The notes beneath the pieces are model-generated. The model had not been told where the DNA came from, ran no database searches, and saw only the letters and a program-made list of their open reading frames with translations. Source: CAYSLA01 sp964431685 (lineage in GTDB: Bacteria > Armatimonadota > UBA5829). From it: a DNA stretch of 22,919 bases. The position numbers and the translations under genes were made by a program. Shown piece after piece: positions 1 through 8,020 of the stretch; the first letter of the stretch is position 1, and each line of letters opens with the position of its first letter. The stretch is taken from positions 1 to 22,919 of the forward strand of contig CAYSLA010000044.1 of the NCBI GenBank assembly GCA_964431685.1, in the 5' to 3' direction.

Positions 1-921
1 CTCCCGCCTTCTGTGCCACTGGGCCGCGAACTGGGCGCCGAGTATGGTCAGTACGACGGAGAGATTCACCCAGATCATCCACAGCACTATTCCAGCCAGC
101 GAACCGTAAACCATGCTGTAGTTCGCGAAGTGCGCGACATAGTAGCTGAAACCCAGCTTCACGATTTCCCACAGCCCGCCAGCGAAGAGTGCGCCCGCGA
201 GAGCCGCTTTCCACGGAACGCGCGTGTTTGGAACTATCTTGTAGACAAGCACGAATGTTATCAGTGTGACGACGAACGGTGCGGCGTAGGCGGCTGCATT
301 CCATATCCACGGCCATTCGCCTGGAGCGATGTTCAGGAGTGGAATCTGCAGCTTGCGTACGAAGTTGAGTGAGGTAGTCATCGCTGTAGATACGCCCAGC
401 AGCACCGCGAACATCAGAAGCATACCCAGCGCCAGAAGCCTTCTCCGGAAGAAATTGCGTCTGTCTTTCAGATTCCAGGCCAGGTGGATGGCCTCATCAA
501 GCGCCGCGAACGCACTCGTCCCAGTCCACAGAACCGCCACGATCCCAATTCCTGTGGCCGTGCCTCTCCCGCGGACGATCTCGGTCAGCGCCTCGCTCAG
601 TCCTATGCCTCGCGTTACCGATGCGGGCAGGTACTGGTTCACGTAGTCTAGGACCATTCTCTGTGCTTCTTCGGGCGACTTGAGTATGTAGCCGAAAGAC
701 GCCACTCCTAGCAGCAGGACTGGAAACAGCGACAGGTATATGTAGTAGCTTACGGCGGCCGAGACCAACGCGCCGTTGTTGCCCACGTACGATCTGATGA
801 CGTCCGCGAGAAATGACGCCCAGGTGACTACGGTTTCTTGCACGCACCTGATAGCGGTGATGACTCCGGTAGCCAATCGGCTCTTGCCGGAGTCGGATCT
901 GTCATTTTGCTCCATAGACAT
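1..921 (-). CDS. YihY/BrkB family inner-membrane protein (3' end outside window)
   Basis: An open frame of 307 codons runs from an ATG at 921 off the left edge. It encodes a multi-helix membrane protein of the YihY/virulence factor BrkB family, formerly misnamed ribonuclease BN. The C-terminal half carries the family signature WEIVKLGFSYYV, then NYSMVYGSLAGIVLWMIW and LGAQFAA. The N-terminal part has the usual GALVSAAVSYYIYLSLFPVLLL helix region. About six transmembrane segments are visible. Family members are thought to be transporters or envelope proteins, but no biochemical role is established. The start overlaps the upstream gene's stop by about 20 bases (an alternative ATG lies at 915), which suggests translational coupling. 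No good ribosome binding site is seen. The identification is firm and the function is unknown. Confidence 0.85.
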   Translation of the reverse strand, partial: MSMEQNDRSDSGKSRLATGVITAIRCVQETVVTWASFLADVIRSYVGNNGALVSAAVSYYIYLSLFPVLLLGVASFGYILKSPEEAQRMVLDYVNQYLPASVTRGIGLSEALTEIVRGRGTATGIGIVAVLWTGTSAFAALDEAIHLAWNLKDRRNFFRRRLLALGMLLMFAVLLGVSTAMTTSLNFVRKLQIPLLNIAPGEWPWIWNAAAYAAPFVVTLITFVLVYKIVPNTRVPWKAALAGALFAGGLWEIVKLGFSYYVAHFANYSMVYGSLAGIVLWMIWVNLSVVLTILGAQFAAQWHRRRE

Positions 922-2152
922 CGACTATTACTGGCGGTTCCTCGGGAAGATCGACGTATCGCACCACAATGTGATAACTCAACCCTTTGGTTGCCAGAAG
1001 ACCGGTCAGGGGTAGTGGGCCGACGCTGAACGTGCCCTGGTTGTCCGAAGCTGTGGTCTGGGCCGTAACCGTGCCGGTGAGTTCCAGCAAGCCCAGTCGG
1101 CCATTGCTGTACGATATCTGCACCGAAACCCTGGCGTCAGGTTGTGCGGTTCCCCTGACAGTCAGCGAGTTCAAGACTGATGCTCCGTTCGCTGGTTCCG
1201 CGACGACTAACGACCGCACCGGCGGGGGAGTGGGTTCGGGAGCGGGCTCCGGCGCCGGAACAGGCTCTGGAGGAGCAGGTGCGGGAGCAGGCTCGACTGC
1301 GGGGACGGGCGCAGGCTCAATCACCGGCGCACTGATGGTCAAGAGGCGAGCGGCCTGTACAGGCCTGGCGTCCTTGCCGTTTGCCGACATGTGGGCAACC
1401 ACGGGGACGTCCGTGACTGCAACGTCTTCCGGCATCCTGATGGTGGCGACGTAGATGCCGGGTTCAGCTTCTTCAGCGGCCGTCTCGGCGGAAAGCTGAG
1501 GTATCTCAATGCGCACAGAGGACTTTGGAGTGCCGACTACTTTTACCTGCACGACATCTCCACTGCTGAGCTCCTCAGGCGCCTCATAGGTCACAGACTC
1601 AATTTTCGGCGCAGGCGTTTCCGTGGTTGTCAGTGTTTCCGAAGGCTTGGTTGCCGAGACGCTCCAGACGTTGCGGGATATCGGGTCGAGGCGGCAGGTT
1701 ACGGCTGATCCCGGCTTGAAGTCCGTCAGCTTTCCGCTCTTACCACCCGGCAGTGTGATTTTGGCTTCGGGCAGTACTTCCAGGCTCTGGCCGTCTTCCA
1801 TGGTGATGGTTGAGCCGCTGATGGCAGCCAGGTTTCCCCTGACAAGCGTGTAGAATCCCTTTATGGAGACCACCGTTTCATCGTCTTTGATGACAGCCAC
1901 GACGCGGTCTCCGGGCGCGATCTGGGCCAGGGTGACCACTTCGACGGGTTTGTCTCTCTCGCCGCGCATGATCCTGGTTTCTCTGTTGGGGACCAGCAGC
2001 ACATCCGTACCTTCGGACTCAATGCGTATATATCCGTGTTTGACGTTGTTGCTGACCACGAGTCCCGTCACGGTACGCGCCGCCAGAACGTGACTCGCGA
2101 CCAGTGCCGCCGCCACGCACACGAAAGCAGTAACCAATACCAAGCGTCTCAT
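902..2152 (-). CDS. Secreted protein with proline-rich linker, function unknown
   Basis: A 416-aa protein starting at the ATG at 2152, where GGAGG lies 7-8 bases upstream; a longer in-frame start at 2206 lacks this support. Residues 1 to about 25 form a signal peptide (MRRLVLV, a hydrophobic core, then VLA-A). The next 150 residues contain two beta-rich repeats resembling DUF5666-like segments, with phrases such as GDRVVAVIKDDETVVSIKGFY and LVRGNLAAISGSTITMEDG. A bacterial-Ig-like stretch follows. After it comes a linker of alternating Pro, Ala and Glu (about residues 280-315) and a final Ig-like domain that opens with VVAEPANGASV and continues to the end. The layout fits an extracytoplasmic adhesion or envelope protein. 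It is the middle gene of a run with the secreted 834-aa protein upstream and the YihY protein downstream. No enzyme motif is seen. Confidence 0.75.
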   Translation of the reverse strand: MRRLVLVTAFVCVAAALVASHVLAARTVTGLVVSNNVKHGYIRIESEGTDVLLVPNRETRIMRGERDKPVEVVTLAQIAPGDRVVAVIKDDETVVSIKGFYTLVRGNLAAISGSTITMEDGQSLEVLPEAKITLPGGKSGKLTDFKPGSAVTCRLDPISRNVWSVSATKPSETLTTTETPAPKIESVTYEAPEELSSGDVVQVKVVGTPKSSVRIEIPQLSAETAAEEAEPGIYVATIRMPEDVAVTDVPVVAHMSANGKDARPVQAARLLTISAPVIEPAPVPAVEPAPAPAPPEPVPAPEPAPEPTPPPVRSLVVAEPANGASVLNSLTVRGTAQPDARVSVQISYSNGRLGLLELTGTVTAQTTASDNQGTFSVGPLPLTGLLATKGLSYHIVVRYVDLPEEPPVIVDVYGAK

Positions 2153-2220
2153 AGTGCATCCTCCAGGACGATATTCCACCGCCAGTATTATACCAGATTG
2201 CAGCAACTACTACGAAGATG

Positions 2221-4725
2221 TCAGAATGGTTTGGTGACGCCGTCCGGGCTGAACGCGCGCGGGCTGAAGACGATTGCGTCAAGGCCGAATGAGTAGCGTT
2301 GATCGCTGTCGCGCTTTCGGTCTATCCGGAGTCGGAACGAGTGTTTCCCGGGGAACAGGTTCGTTGATCCGATCTTATACCATCCCAGCCCTGGAGCGTA
2401 CATGTCTACATCTGAGGGCTTGACGTCGACCGGTATCCAGGGGGTTTCGTCCACGCTGTAGCTGATGGGACTGCTTTCCGATGGCGGGGTTCCGGCCAGC
2501 CATATCTCATAGCTGGAGTTCTGCCCGTTCTCCAGCGAATATGTTGCGGTGTAGTGACTCATGACCGGGTCGAGGTCGGTGTCAAGGTTCAGCAGAAGCC
2601 CGCCGCTGGCTCCGAACCGAGCAGCAACGCGCGTGAAATTGTGGATGGCTGCCTGCTCGCCCTCTATCCAGATGTCGGCGCCGGTTGCGGTGAGAAGCTG
2701 CGAGATGGCGCTCTGCGTCATACCGTATGCGATGAGCGCCTGGCGGTTCTTGAGCACCGTTTTTGCTTTGTCCAGCACCTCCCGGGCGGCGCGCACATCG
2801 TGGCTGAGTTTGTCCGCAGCGGGGATTAGCTTCGCGAGCCGCTGTATGGACCGCTCCGCTGTCTCAAGAGGGAACATCAGGTTCAGGTCCGCTCCTCTGA
2901 TAACCATCGGTCTCTTGTCCAACCCGACCGAGAACACTCCCCCGCGCTGGTCCATTGCAGCCCCGGCGGGGTAGTCGACGACTGGCGCGCGGCCGCCGAG
3001 CGGAAAAGTCAGCTTCACTTTGCCTGTCTGGGACCACATGCATACCCTGTCGGTGCCCGCCACCGAGTAAGCGAACAGACCGTCGCCTATGTACGAACTC
3101 TTGCCGGGCCTTAGAGTCGGCAGCCACCACGAGTTCTCGTCAAGGCGCTGTGTTGATGCTCCGGTAGGCGGGAATGCCGGATAGAGGATGATCTGTGGCC
3201 TGTAAGCTGTTCTGCGAGAGTGCCTCAGTGACCTGCCCAGCGCAGTGACTCTTTCAATTGCGGCATCTGCGATGCTGTCTGCATCGCTGGAATGAGTGTA
3301 AGGCTCCGAGAGGAAGAACCCTTTGCATCCAATGCTTTCCAGCACGCCAGCGGCGTCCACGCTGCCGGGTGCGAGTTCGCTGGACAGATGACCTTGTCCG
3401 GCAGTCGCCAGGTACCACGTGGTCTTCGCACATTCCTCTGCAAGAGAGTACGCTGCTCCGCAGACCTCCGTCGCAGAGTCTGCGCGGCTGCCCGCCGGAT
3501 CTGCCATCAGTCCGTCGAAGCCTCCTATGCCGAACGGGGTGGCGAAGTTCTTGTGGAAGCGTGAGCATCTCAGAACCACCGGGACATCAGCAACGTTTCT
3601 TTTCAGTACGTCGGCAATCGCGTTGAGCAACTCCATGGTGGACTTGTATCTATAGTCTGCGAGATCGCTCCAGATTCTCGACAGGCTGGAGTTGGCGTGG
3701 ATAAACCGTCCGCTGACCGGCTCGTACACATAGGGCACACCTCGCCCCTCATACCAAAGCGGTACCAGCCGGGAAGCTTCTTCAAAAGTCATGGGTGATT
3801 CGTTCAGACCCCAGGCGGCGTTCAACACTCCGTCCGTGACGTGCTTCTTTGTCAGATATGCTTCAAAACCAAGCCGGAAGCCATTGCTTGTCGGTATGAA
3901 CCCTCCGACCTCATCGGCGAAGTCCATTTTGCTGGTAAACGGTTCCAGAAGAAAACGCATTCCGGGCCCGAGCTTGACCTTGGAAAAGAAGCTCAGAATC
4001 CTGTCGCGCATCTCGCCATAACCGCCCCAGATATCTCCGGCCGGCGTCCCGGTCAGACTCGCGACGTCGCCAGTCGGATAGACGATGAGAACCTCCGTCT
4101 CGCCAAGCGGATCGCCGAGGTCTATGCTTAGTTTGCCGGCGGAAGTACTGGCCGTACCGCTGTCGACGAGTACCGAACGAACTTTGTCGAATACGACATA
4201 TACGGCGCTGTCCGAGCGGTTCCACGGCCTCTCAATCAACCGGTCCGAGGATGGCCCCTCCATCCGGAACGTTCCCGGAGTGACGATCGCTCCGGTGAGA
4301 GGCCTCACGGGGTCGTCCCGCAGTTCGATTCCATAGGTGAACCCGAGAGAATCGAGCTTTGTGAGGATCGCCTGCAGCGAGGCGGGTTCTGTTGCCGAAA
4401 TGGGCTTTGGGCCGGTGATGAGGACTTCGGAAATCCCTGAGTCCTTGAGTTTGTTCAGGGCAGACACATCAGCGGTCAGGTTAGCCTCGGTAGGCTCGGC
4501 GTACACATAGGCCGGCGAGAACGCAACACCCGCTGGCACATAGGGGCTGCTGTTCCAGTACAGAGCGTGGGAGTCGTCGATGGACCACCGATGAAGGGTG
4601 CCACTTGAGTCAGTGTAGCTTCCCGAGGTTGGGTAGTCGGCTGCAGCGCACAGCGAAGCGCACGCAAGAAAAGATACAGCCAGGGCAGCGATCAAACGCG
4701 GACGAAGCGCTAAGAAACGGGCCAT
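2221..4725 (-). CDS. Secreted TIM-barrel (glycoside-hydrolase-like) protein with C-terminal jelly-roll domain
   Basis: An 834-aa protein. The ATG at 4725 is preceded by AAAAGGAG about 8 bases upstream. A signal peptide covers residues 1-29 (Arg-rich start, LIAALAVSFLACASLCAAA core, likely cut AAA-D). No proper lipobox is present. Residues about 60-560 look like a degenerate TIM barrel of the GH42/GHL type: strand-like phrases GISEVLITGP and GFTYGIELRDD, then MRFLLEPF, AWGLNESPMTFEEA, VPVVLRCSR, GGFDGLMADP and, late in the barrel, IILYPAFPP. Residues 685-834 (starting IWIEGEQAAIHNF and including SYEIWLAGTPP and FPGKHSFRLRID) resemble a carbohydrate-binding jelly roll. It is probably an extracellular or periplasmic glycan-acting protein. 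I cannot assign catalytic residues or a numbered family. It is the first gene of a minus-strand run. Confidence 0.75.
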   Translation of the reverse strand: MARFLALRPRLIAALAVSFLACASLCAAADYPTSGSYTDSSGTLHRWSIDDSHALYWNSSPYVPAGVAFSPAYVYAEPTEANLTADVSALNKLKDSGISEVLITGPKPISATEPASLQAILTKLDSLGFTYGIELRDDPVRPLTGAIVTPGTFRMEGPSSDRLIERPWNRSDSAVYVVFDKVRSVLVDSGTASTSAGKLSIDLGDPLGETEVLIVYPTGDVASLTGTPAGDIWGGYGEMRDRILSFFSKVKLGPGMRFLLEPFTSKMDFADEVGGFIPTSNGFRLGFEAYLTKKHVTDGVLNAAWGLNESPMTFEEASRLVPLWYEGRGVPYVYEPVSGRFIHANSSLSRIWSDLADYRYKSTMELLNAIADVLKRNVADVPVVLRCSRFHKNFATPFGIGGFDGLMADPAGSRADSATEVCGAAYSLAEECAKTTWYLATAGQGHLSSELAPGSVDAAGVLESIGCKGFFLSEPYTHSSDADSIADAAIERVTALGRSLRHSRRTAYRPQIILYPAFPPTGASTQRLDENSWWLPTLRPGKSSYIGDGLFAYSVAGTDRVCMWSQTGKVKLTFPLGGRAPVVDYPAGAAMDQRGGVFSVGLDKRPMVIRGADLNLMFPLETAERSIQRLAKLIPAADKLSHDVRAAREVLDKAKTVLKNRQALIAYGMTQSAISQLLTATGADIWIEGEQAAIHNFTRVAARFGASGGLLLNLDTDLDPVMSHYTATYSLENGQNSSYEIWLAGTPPSESSPISYSVDETPWIPVDVKPSDVDMYAPGLGWYKIGSTNLFPGKHSFRLRIDRKRDSDQRYSFGLDAIVFSPRAFSPDGVTKPF

Positions 4726-4790
4726 CTACTGTTCTCCTTTTGAGTCCAGTTCACGCACATAGGACGACCGCCGGGCAGCCGTGGTTCCAG

Positions 4791-4890
4791 NNNNNNNNNN
4801 NNNNNNNNNNNNNNNNNNNNNNNNNNNNNNNNNNNNNNNNNNNNNNNNNNNNNNNNNNNNNNNNNNNNNNNNNNNNNNNNNNNNNNNNNN
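4791..4890. other. Assembly gap (100 N)
   Basis: A run of exactly 100 N in the divergent intergenic region. The round size suggests a placeholder rather than a measured length. A repeat copy lies about 90 bases to its right, so repeat-induced assembly breakage is a plausible cause. Confidence 0.95.
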
Positions 4891-4978
4891 TATAGTGTAG
4901 ACATCATAATACCAGAAACGGATGATATTCGTCCGAACCGGTCGTCAGAGTGTCGAGACGTACGCTTCGATCGGTCGA

Positions 4979-5044
4979 TGTCATTCCGATTGAATGTGAG
5001 GAATCTCCTTGCCGGAGACTTCTGCCCGTGGTCGAAGTGACACG
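4979..5044 (-). repeat. Palindromic intergenic repeat, family A copy 1
   Basis: Read on the minus strand this segment runs GTCACTTCGACC... through ...GAGATTCCTCAC to ...CGGAATGACAT. It closely matches the plus-strand segment at about 8054-8117 along its whole length. The ends are imperfect inverted repeats (GTCA-TTCGA type) and the middle can fold around CTCC/GGAG, so the whole element is one long imperfect hairpin of about 65 bases. No open frame is associated with it. It resembles a REP or MITE-like element. Confidence 0.8.
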
Positions 5045-5107
5045 TTTCGAGGTATACTGCGCTGACCGCTGACTCGCTGCTGCATCTGGAGGTCTTCCGA
5101 CAAGACT

Positions 5108-5602
5108 ATGGACAAAAAGAACACGCTTCGCTTAGCAATCGGGTCTGATCACGCCGGTTTTGAGCTCAAAGAGGAACTTAGGAAAGTGTTGACTGAGGAA
5201 GGCTACACCCTGAGCGATTTTGGAGCGCATTCCGTCAGTTCAGTGGACTACCCGGATATCGCCGAACAAGTCGCACTGTCTGTCAGCCGCGGAGAACACG
5301 ATCTTGCGATACTGGTCTGTGGCACCGGTATAGGCATGGCGATCTCCGCCAACAAGATTAATGGAATACGCGCCGGAGCGTGCTCGGAACCATACTCGGC
5401 GATAATGTCGCGGGCACACAACAACGCGAATGTCCTGGCAGTTGGTTCCAGAGTTGTCGGTGCCGGACTGGCAATCGAGATAGTTCTCGCGTTTTTGGAA
5501 ACCGACTTTGAGAACGGTTCTCGGCACGAGCAGCGCGTGCACAAGATAAGCAAATTGGAAAGCCGTTGGTGTGAGAGACCAGCGGACGGAGGTACGAATT
5601 GA
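5108..5602 (+). CDS. rpiB: Ribose-5-phosphate isomerase B
   Basis: A 164-aa cytoplasmic isomerase that interconverts ribulose 5-phosphate and ribose 5-phosphate in the pentose phosphate pathway. Recognisable RpiB/LacAB landmarks are the N-terminal LAIGSDHAGFELKEEL, the active-site segment VCGTGIGMAISANK with its catalytic Cys, and SRAHNNANVLAVGSRVVG with the catalytic His. The length is slightly above the usual 145-155 because of a tail after HKISKLE. The ATG at 5108 is followed directly by the conserved N-terminus. The nearest GGAGG (5088-5092) is 15 bases away, longer than ideal. The stop codon overlaps the glyA start (TTGA), so the two genes are probably translationally coupled. The order rpiB-glyA-wecA/wecB is a recurring bacterial neighbourhood. 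RpiB relatives include sugar-phosphate isomerases with other substrates, but this context favours the housekeeping role. Confidence 0.95.
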   Translation: MDKKNTLRLAIGSDHAGFELKEELRKVLTEEGYTLSDFGAHSVSSVDYPDIAEQVALSVSRGEHDLAILVCGTGIGMAISANKINGIRAGACSEPYSAIMSRAHNNANVLAVGSRVVGAGLAIEIVLAFLETDFENGSRHEQRVHKISKLESRWCERPADGGTN

Positions 5603-6903
5603 ACTCAGCAGACGCAAGTGCAATCACCAGAAGGATGAGGGCGCCGCTCTCTGAGGTTGATCCCGAGGTGGCGGGGCACATTTCCAGCGACATCAATCGA
5701 CAGAATGACAAGATACTCCTGATAGCCTCGGAGAACTATGCCAGTCGGGCCGTGCTTGAGGCTACCGGTTCGGTCCTCACGAACAAGTACGCTGAAGGCT
5801 ATCCGAAAAAGCGATACTACGGCGGATGCGAGAATGTGGACAGTATAGAGCAGATCGCCATTGAGCGCGCAAAAGAGCTCTTTGGCGCGGAGCACGCGAA
5901 TGTTCAGCCGCATTCGGGGTCGACGGCGAATATGGCCGCGTTCCTGGCGTTTATGAAACCGGGTGAGACCTTCCTTGCCATGGAACTTGCTCACGGGGGG
6001 CATCTGACACACGGCAGCCCTGTCAACTTCTCCGGCATTCTGTACAACCCGGTATCCTACGGCGTCGATCCCGAGACCGAGATGATCAATTATGACACTC
6101 TTCAGAAACAGGCGAGCGAGTGCAGCCCGAAGATGATCATCGTTGGGGCCAGCGCGTATCCTCGCTACATTGACTTTGAGCGCGTTAGGAAGATCGCCGA
6201 CTCGGTCGGCGCCTTGTTTATGGCGGACATTGCTCACATTGCCGGACTTGTCGCTGCTGGCGAGCATCCATCGCCGGTTCCGCACTGCCACATCGTTACG
6301 TTTACCACACACAAGACTCTGCGCGGCCCTCGTTCCGGTATGATTCTCTGCAAAGAGGATTTTGGGCGGGCAATCGACAGGGCGGTGTTCCCCGGTCTGC
6401 AGGGCGGCCCGCTGGAGCACGTTATTGCAGCGAAGGCGGTTTGCCTTAAGGAGGCAATGGAGCCGTCTTTCAAGGACTACCAGCGCAAGACCAAAGCCAA
6501 CGCGCTGGTGCTGGCCAAAGAGCTATCATCGCGGGGTCTAAGGCTGGTGAGCGGAGGCACGGACAACCATCTGATGCTTGTCGACCTCACGCCAATGAAC
6601 ATAAGCGGTGCGCTGGCGCAGAACGTGCTGGATGATGTGGGGATAGTGCTGAACAAGAGCATGATACCCTTTGACAAGCAGAAGCCTACGGTGACCAGCG
6701 GCATACGCATAGGAACACCGTGCGTGACTACACGGGGGATGGGCGAAGCCGAGATGGTCAAGATCGCGGATGCGATCGTTCGATGCCTTAAGCACACCAC
6801 CGAAAGTCCCGAGGACATTGCCGTGCGAGCGAGTATCATTGATGAGGTCAGAACGTTGACAGCGCGGTTCCCGGTGTACGGAGAGAATCCTCTTTGCGAC
6901 TAG
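5599..6903 (+). CDS. glyA: Serine hydroxymethyltransferase
   Basis: A 434-aa PLP enzyme that converts serine plus tetrahydrofolate to glycine plus 5,10-methylene-THF, the main source of one-carbon units. It contains LIASENYASRAVLEATGSVLTNKYAEGYP, YYGGCENVD, HGGHLTHG, the cofactor loop ADIAHIAGLVAAG and the PLP-binding lysine K239 in TTHKTLRGPRSG. The C-terminal TSGIRIGTPCVTTRGM is also typical. The length fits the family. The start is a TTG at 5599 preceded by GGAGG (5588-5592) at 6-base spacing. It overlaps the rpiB stop by three bases. About 120 bases separate it from wecA, and that gap holds two inverted repeats. No unusual residue is seen at the catalytic positions. Confidence 0.97.
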   Translation: MNSADASAITRRMRAPLSEVDPEVAGHISSDINRQNDKILLIASENYASRAVLEATGSVLTNKYAEGYPKKRYYGGCENVDSIEQIAIERAKELFGAEHANVQPHSGSTANMAAFLAFMKPGETFLAMELAHGGHLTHGSPVNFSGILYNPVSYGVDPETEMINYDTLQKQASECSPKMIIVGASAYPRYIDFERVRKIADSVGALFMADIAHIAGLVAAGEHPSPVPHCHIVTFTTHKTLRGPRSGMILCKEDFGRAIDRAVFPGLQGGPLEHVIAAKAVCLKEAMEPSFKDYQRKTKANALVLAKELSSRGLRLVSGGTDNHLMLVDLTPMNISGALAQNVLDDVGIVLNKSMIPFDKQKPTVTSGIRIGTPCVTTRGMGEAEMVKIADAIVRCLKHTTESPEDIAVRASIIDEVRTLTARFPVYGENPLCD

Positions 6904-6931
6904 TTTTCGTCGGCCCAGATCGTCTGCGTGT

Positions 6932-6959
6932 TGTTTCGGGACACCCTTGTCCCGAAACA
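6932..6959. repeat. Perfect 12-bp stem-loop, repeat family B copy 1
   Basis: Arms TGTTTCGGGACA (6932-6943) and TGTCCCGAAACA (6948-6959) are perfect reverse complements around a 4-base loop CCCT. The element begins 29 bases after the glyA stop. The following bases (CAGCAGAAATCCC) contain no U-tract, so a canonical intrinsic terminator is unlikely. Related stem-loops occur at 10213, 12479 and 17368, which makes this a dispersed family. Confidence 0.85.
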
Positions 6960-6984
6960 CAGCAGAAATCCCATATGACCCATT

Positions 6985-7007
6985 GGTCCTATGCGACTTA
7001 TAGGACC
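6985..7007. repeat. Inverted repeat upstream of wecA
   Basis: GGTCCTAT (6985-6992) and ATAGGACC (7000-7007) form a perfect 8-bp stem around a 7-base loop. It lies 25 bases after stem-loop B1 and 7 bases before the wecA Shine-Dalgarno sequence. It could act on wecA translation or be the tail of a composite repeat element: the copy near 12510 shows the same order before running into a gap. Confidence 0.65.
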
Positions 7008-7024
7008 TATCACGGAGGACGCGC

Positions 7025-8017
7025 GTGAGTAGCCAGACTGGTTACGCCCTGCTTGCGGGCGCTATAGCCCTGCTGATCTCATATGCGTTGACGCCCGTTG
7101 TCAGGTCGCTCGCGCTCAAATGGGGTGTCGTCGCCCAACCAGGCGGACGCAGAGTGCATTCCAAGGCCACGCCGCTCCTTGGCGGGGTGGCGATGTTTAT
7201 TGGTTTTGTCGCCGCGGTCCTGGTAGTGCTCGGTCTTGATCCCAGTTTGCGCGTTGACAAGTCAGTATACGGCATTCTCGCGGGTGCGCTCTTTCTGGTG
7301 GTTATGGGCATAGCCGATGACAGGTACGAGTTACCGGGATGGGTGCAGGCGGCGGCCATCTTGTTGGGAGGGGCTATACTGGCCGGGTTCGGGGTGTATG
7401 TGGTCACTGTTAAGCTGCCATTCGGAGGCGGGCACACCTATCCTCTAGGTCTTTTGGGGATACCTGCCACACTGGTGTGGGTGCTGATGGTGACAAAGGC
7501 TGTGGACTGTATGGACGGCCTCGATGGGCTCGCGGCGGGCATCTCGGCCATTGCCGCGGCCACCTTTATGGTCCTTGCTCTCGCCGCAAGCCCGAAGTCG
7601 CCAGAGATGGCTAGTGTGATGCGGCTGTCAGCCGTCCTCTCCGCGGCTCTTCTGGGCGGTGCACTGGGTTTCCTGCGCTTCAACTATCCTCCTGCGAAGA
7701 TATTCATGGGTACAGTTGGCGCGCAGTTTCTGGGTTTCACACTTGCCGCCATCTCAGTATCGGGTGCCTTCAAGGTGGCTACACTCGTTGCGGTGGCCGC
7801 ACCGGTGTTCATACTGGCTGTGCCTCTTTTCGATACCGGGTTTGTCGTGATCCGGCGCATTGTCACCGGCAAGAAGATACACGAAGCCGACACCTCTCAT
7901 CTGCACCACCGTCTTGTCAAGAAAGGCTTGTCCCACCGCCAAGTCATCTGGCTGATCTACGCGATTACCGCGGCCTGCAGTGTGACGGCCTACATTCTGT
8001 TTGGACACGCGAGGTAA
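7025..8017 (+). CDS. wecA: WecA/TagO-type undecaprenyl-phosphate GlcNAc-1-phosphate transferase, altered metal site
   Basis: A 330-aa polytopic membrane protein with about ten hydrophobic segments. The family transfers GlcNAc-1-phosphate (or a similar sugar phosphate) from UDP-sugar to undecaprenyl phosphate, starting surface glycan synthesis. Family motifs are RRVHSKATPLLGG near the N-terminus, the DDRYELPGW loop, KAVDCMDGLDGLAAGIS, NYPPAKIFMG and the late cytoplasmic SHLHHRLVKKGLSHRQ. The oddity is in the motif normally read FMGDxGS/A: here it is FMGTVGAQFLG, so the usually invariant, Mg-coordinating aspartate is Thr230. Either the activity is altered or the sequence is wrong at this point. 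The GTG start at 7025 has GGAGG (7014-7018) 6 bases upstream. wecB follows after 3 bases, which supports a shared role in glycan precursor supply. Confidence 0.88.
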   Translation: MSSQTGYALLAGAIALLISYALTPVVRSLALKWGVVAQPGGRRVHSKATPLLGGVAMFIGFVAAVLVVLGLDPSLRVDKSVYGILAGALFLVVMGIADDRYELPGWVQAAAILLGGAILAGFGVYVVTVKLPFGGGHTYPLGLLGIPATLVWVLMVTKAVDCMDGLDGLAAGISAIAAATFMVLALAASPKSPEMASVMRLSAVLSAALLGGALGFLRFNYPPAKIFMGTVGAQFLGFTLAAISVSGAFKVATLVAVAAPVFILAVPLFDTGFVVIRRIVTGKKIHEADTSHLHHRLVKKGLSHRQVIWLIYAITAACSVTAYILFGHAR

Positions 8018-8020
8018 GAG

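Larger units (their letters stand above)
4726..5107. other. Gene-free interval between divergent genes, with assembly gap and repeat
   Basis: This 382-base stretch separates two divergent transcription units. It holds 65 readable bases, a 100-N gap, and 217 more readable bases. I see no open frame with coding character. It contains one palindromic repeat copy (about 4979-5044) and a TATACT hexamer at 5053-5058 that could be a -10 element for rpiB, although no matching -35 is visible at 16-18 bases. Minus-strand TATTAT/TATGAT-like hexamers near 4905 could serve the 834-aa gene but also lack a good -35. Both promoters probably lie here or inside the gap. Confidence 0.5.

Noticed and set aside
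987..1454. Plus-strand frame rich in Gly, Ala and Ser
   Set aside because: It is the antisense image of the Pro/Ala/Glu linker of the secreted minus-strand protein, which has a signal peptide and ribosome binding site.
4650..4725. Lipoprotein signal in the 834-aa protein
   Set aside because: The cysteines in the leader (FLAC, ASLC) do not fit the lipobox positions. An ordinary signal peptidase site AAA-D fits better.
5053..5058. TATACT as part of a confident rpiB promoter
   Set aside because: No acceptable -35 hexamer lies 16-18 bases upstream. Noted only as a possible -10.
6932..6959. Rho-independent terminator after glyA
   Set aside because: The stem is perfect but no U-tract follows, and similar stems recur elsewhere, so a repeat family is the better reading.
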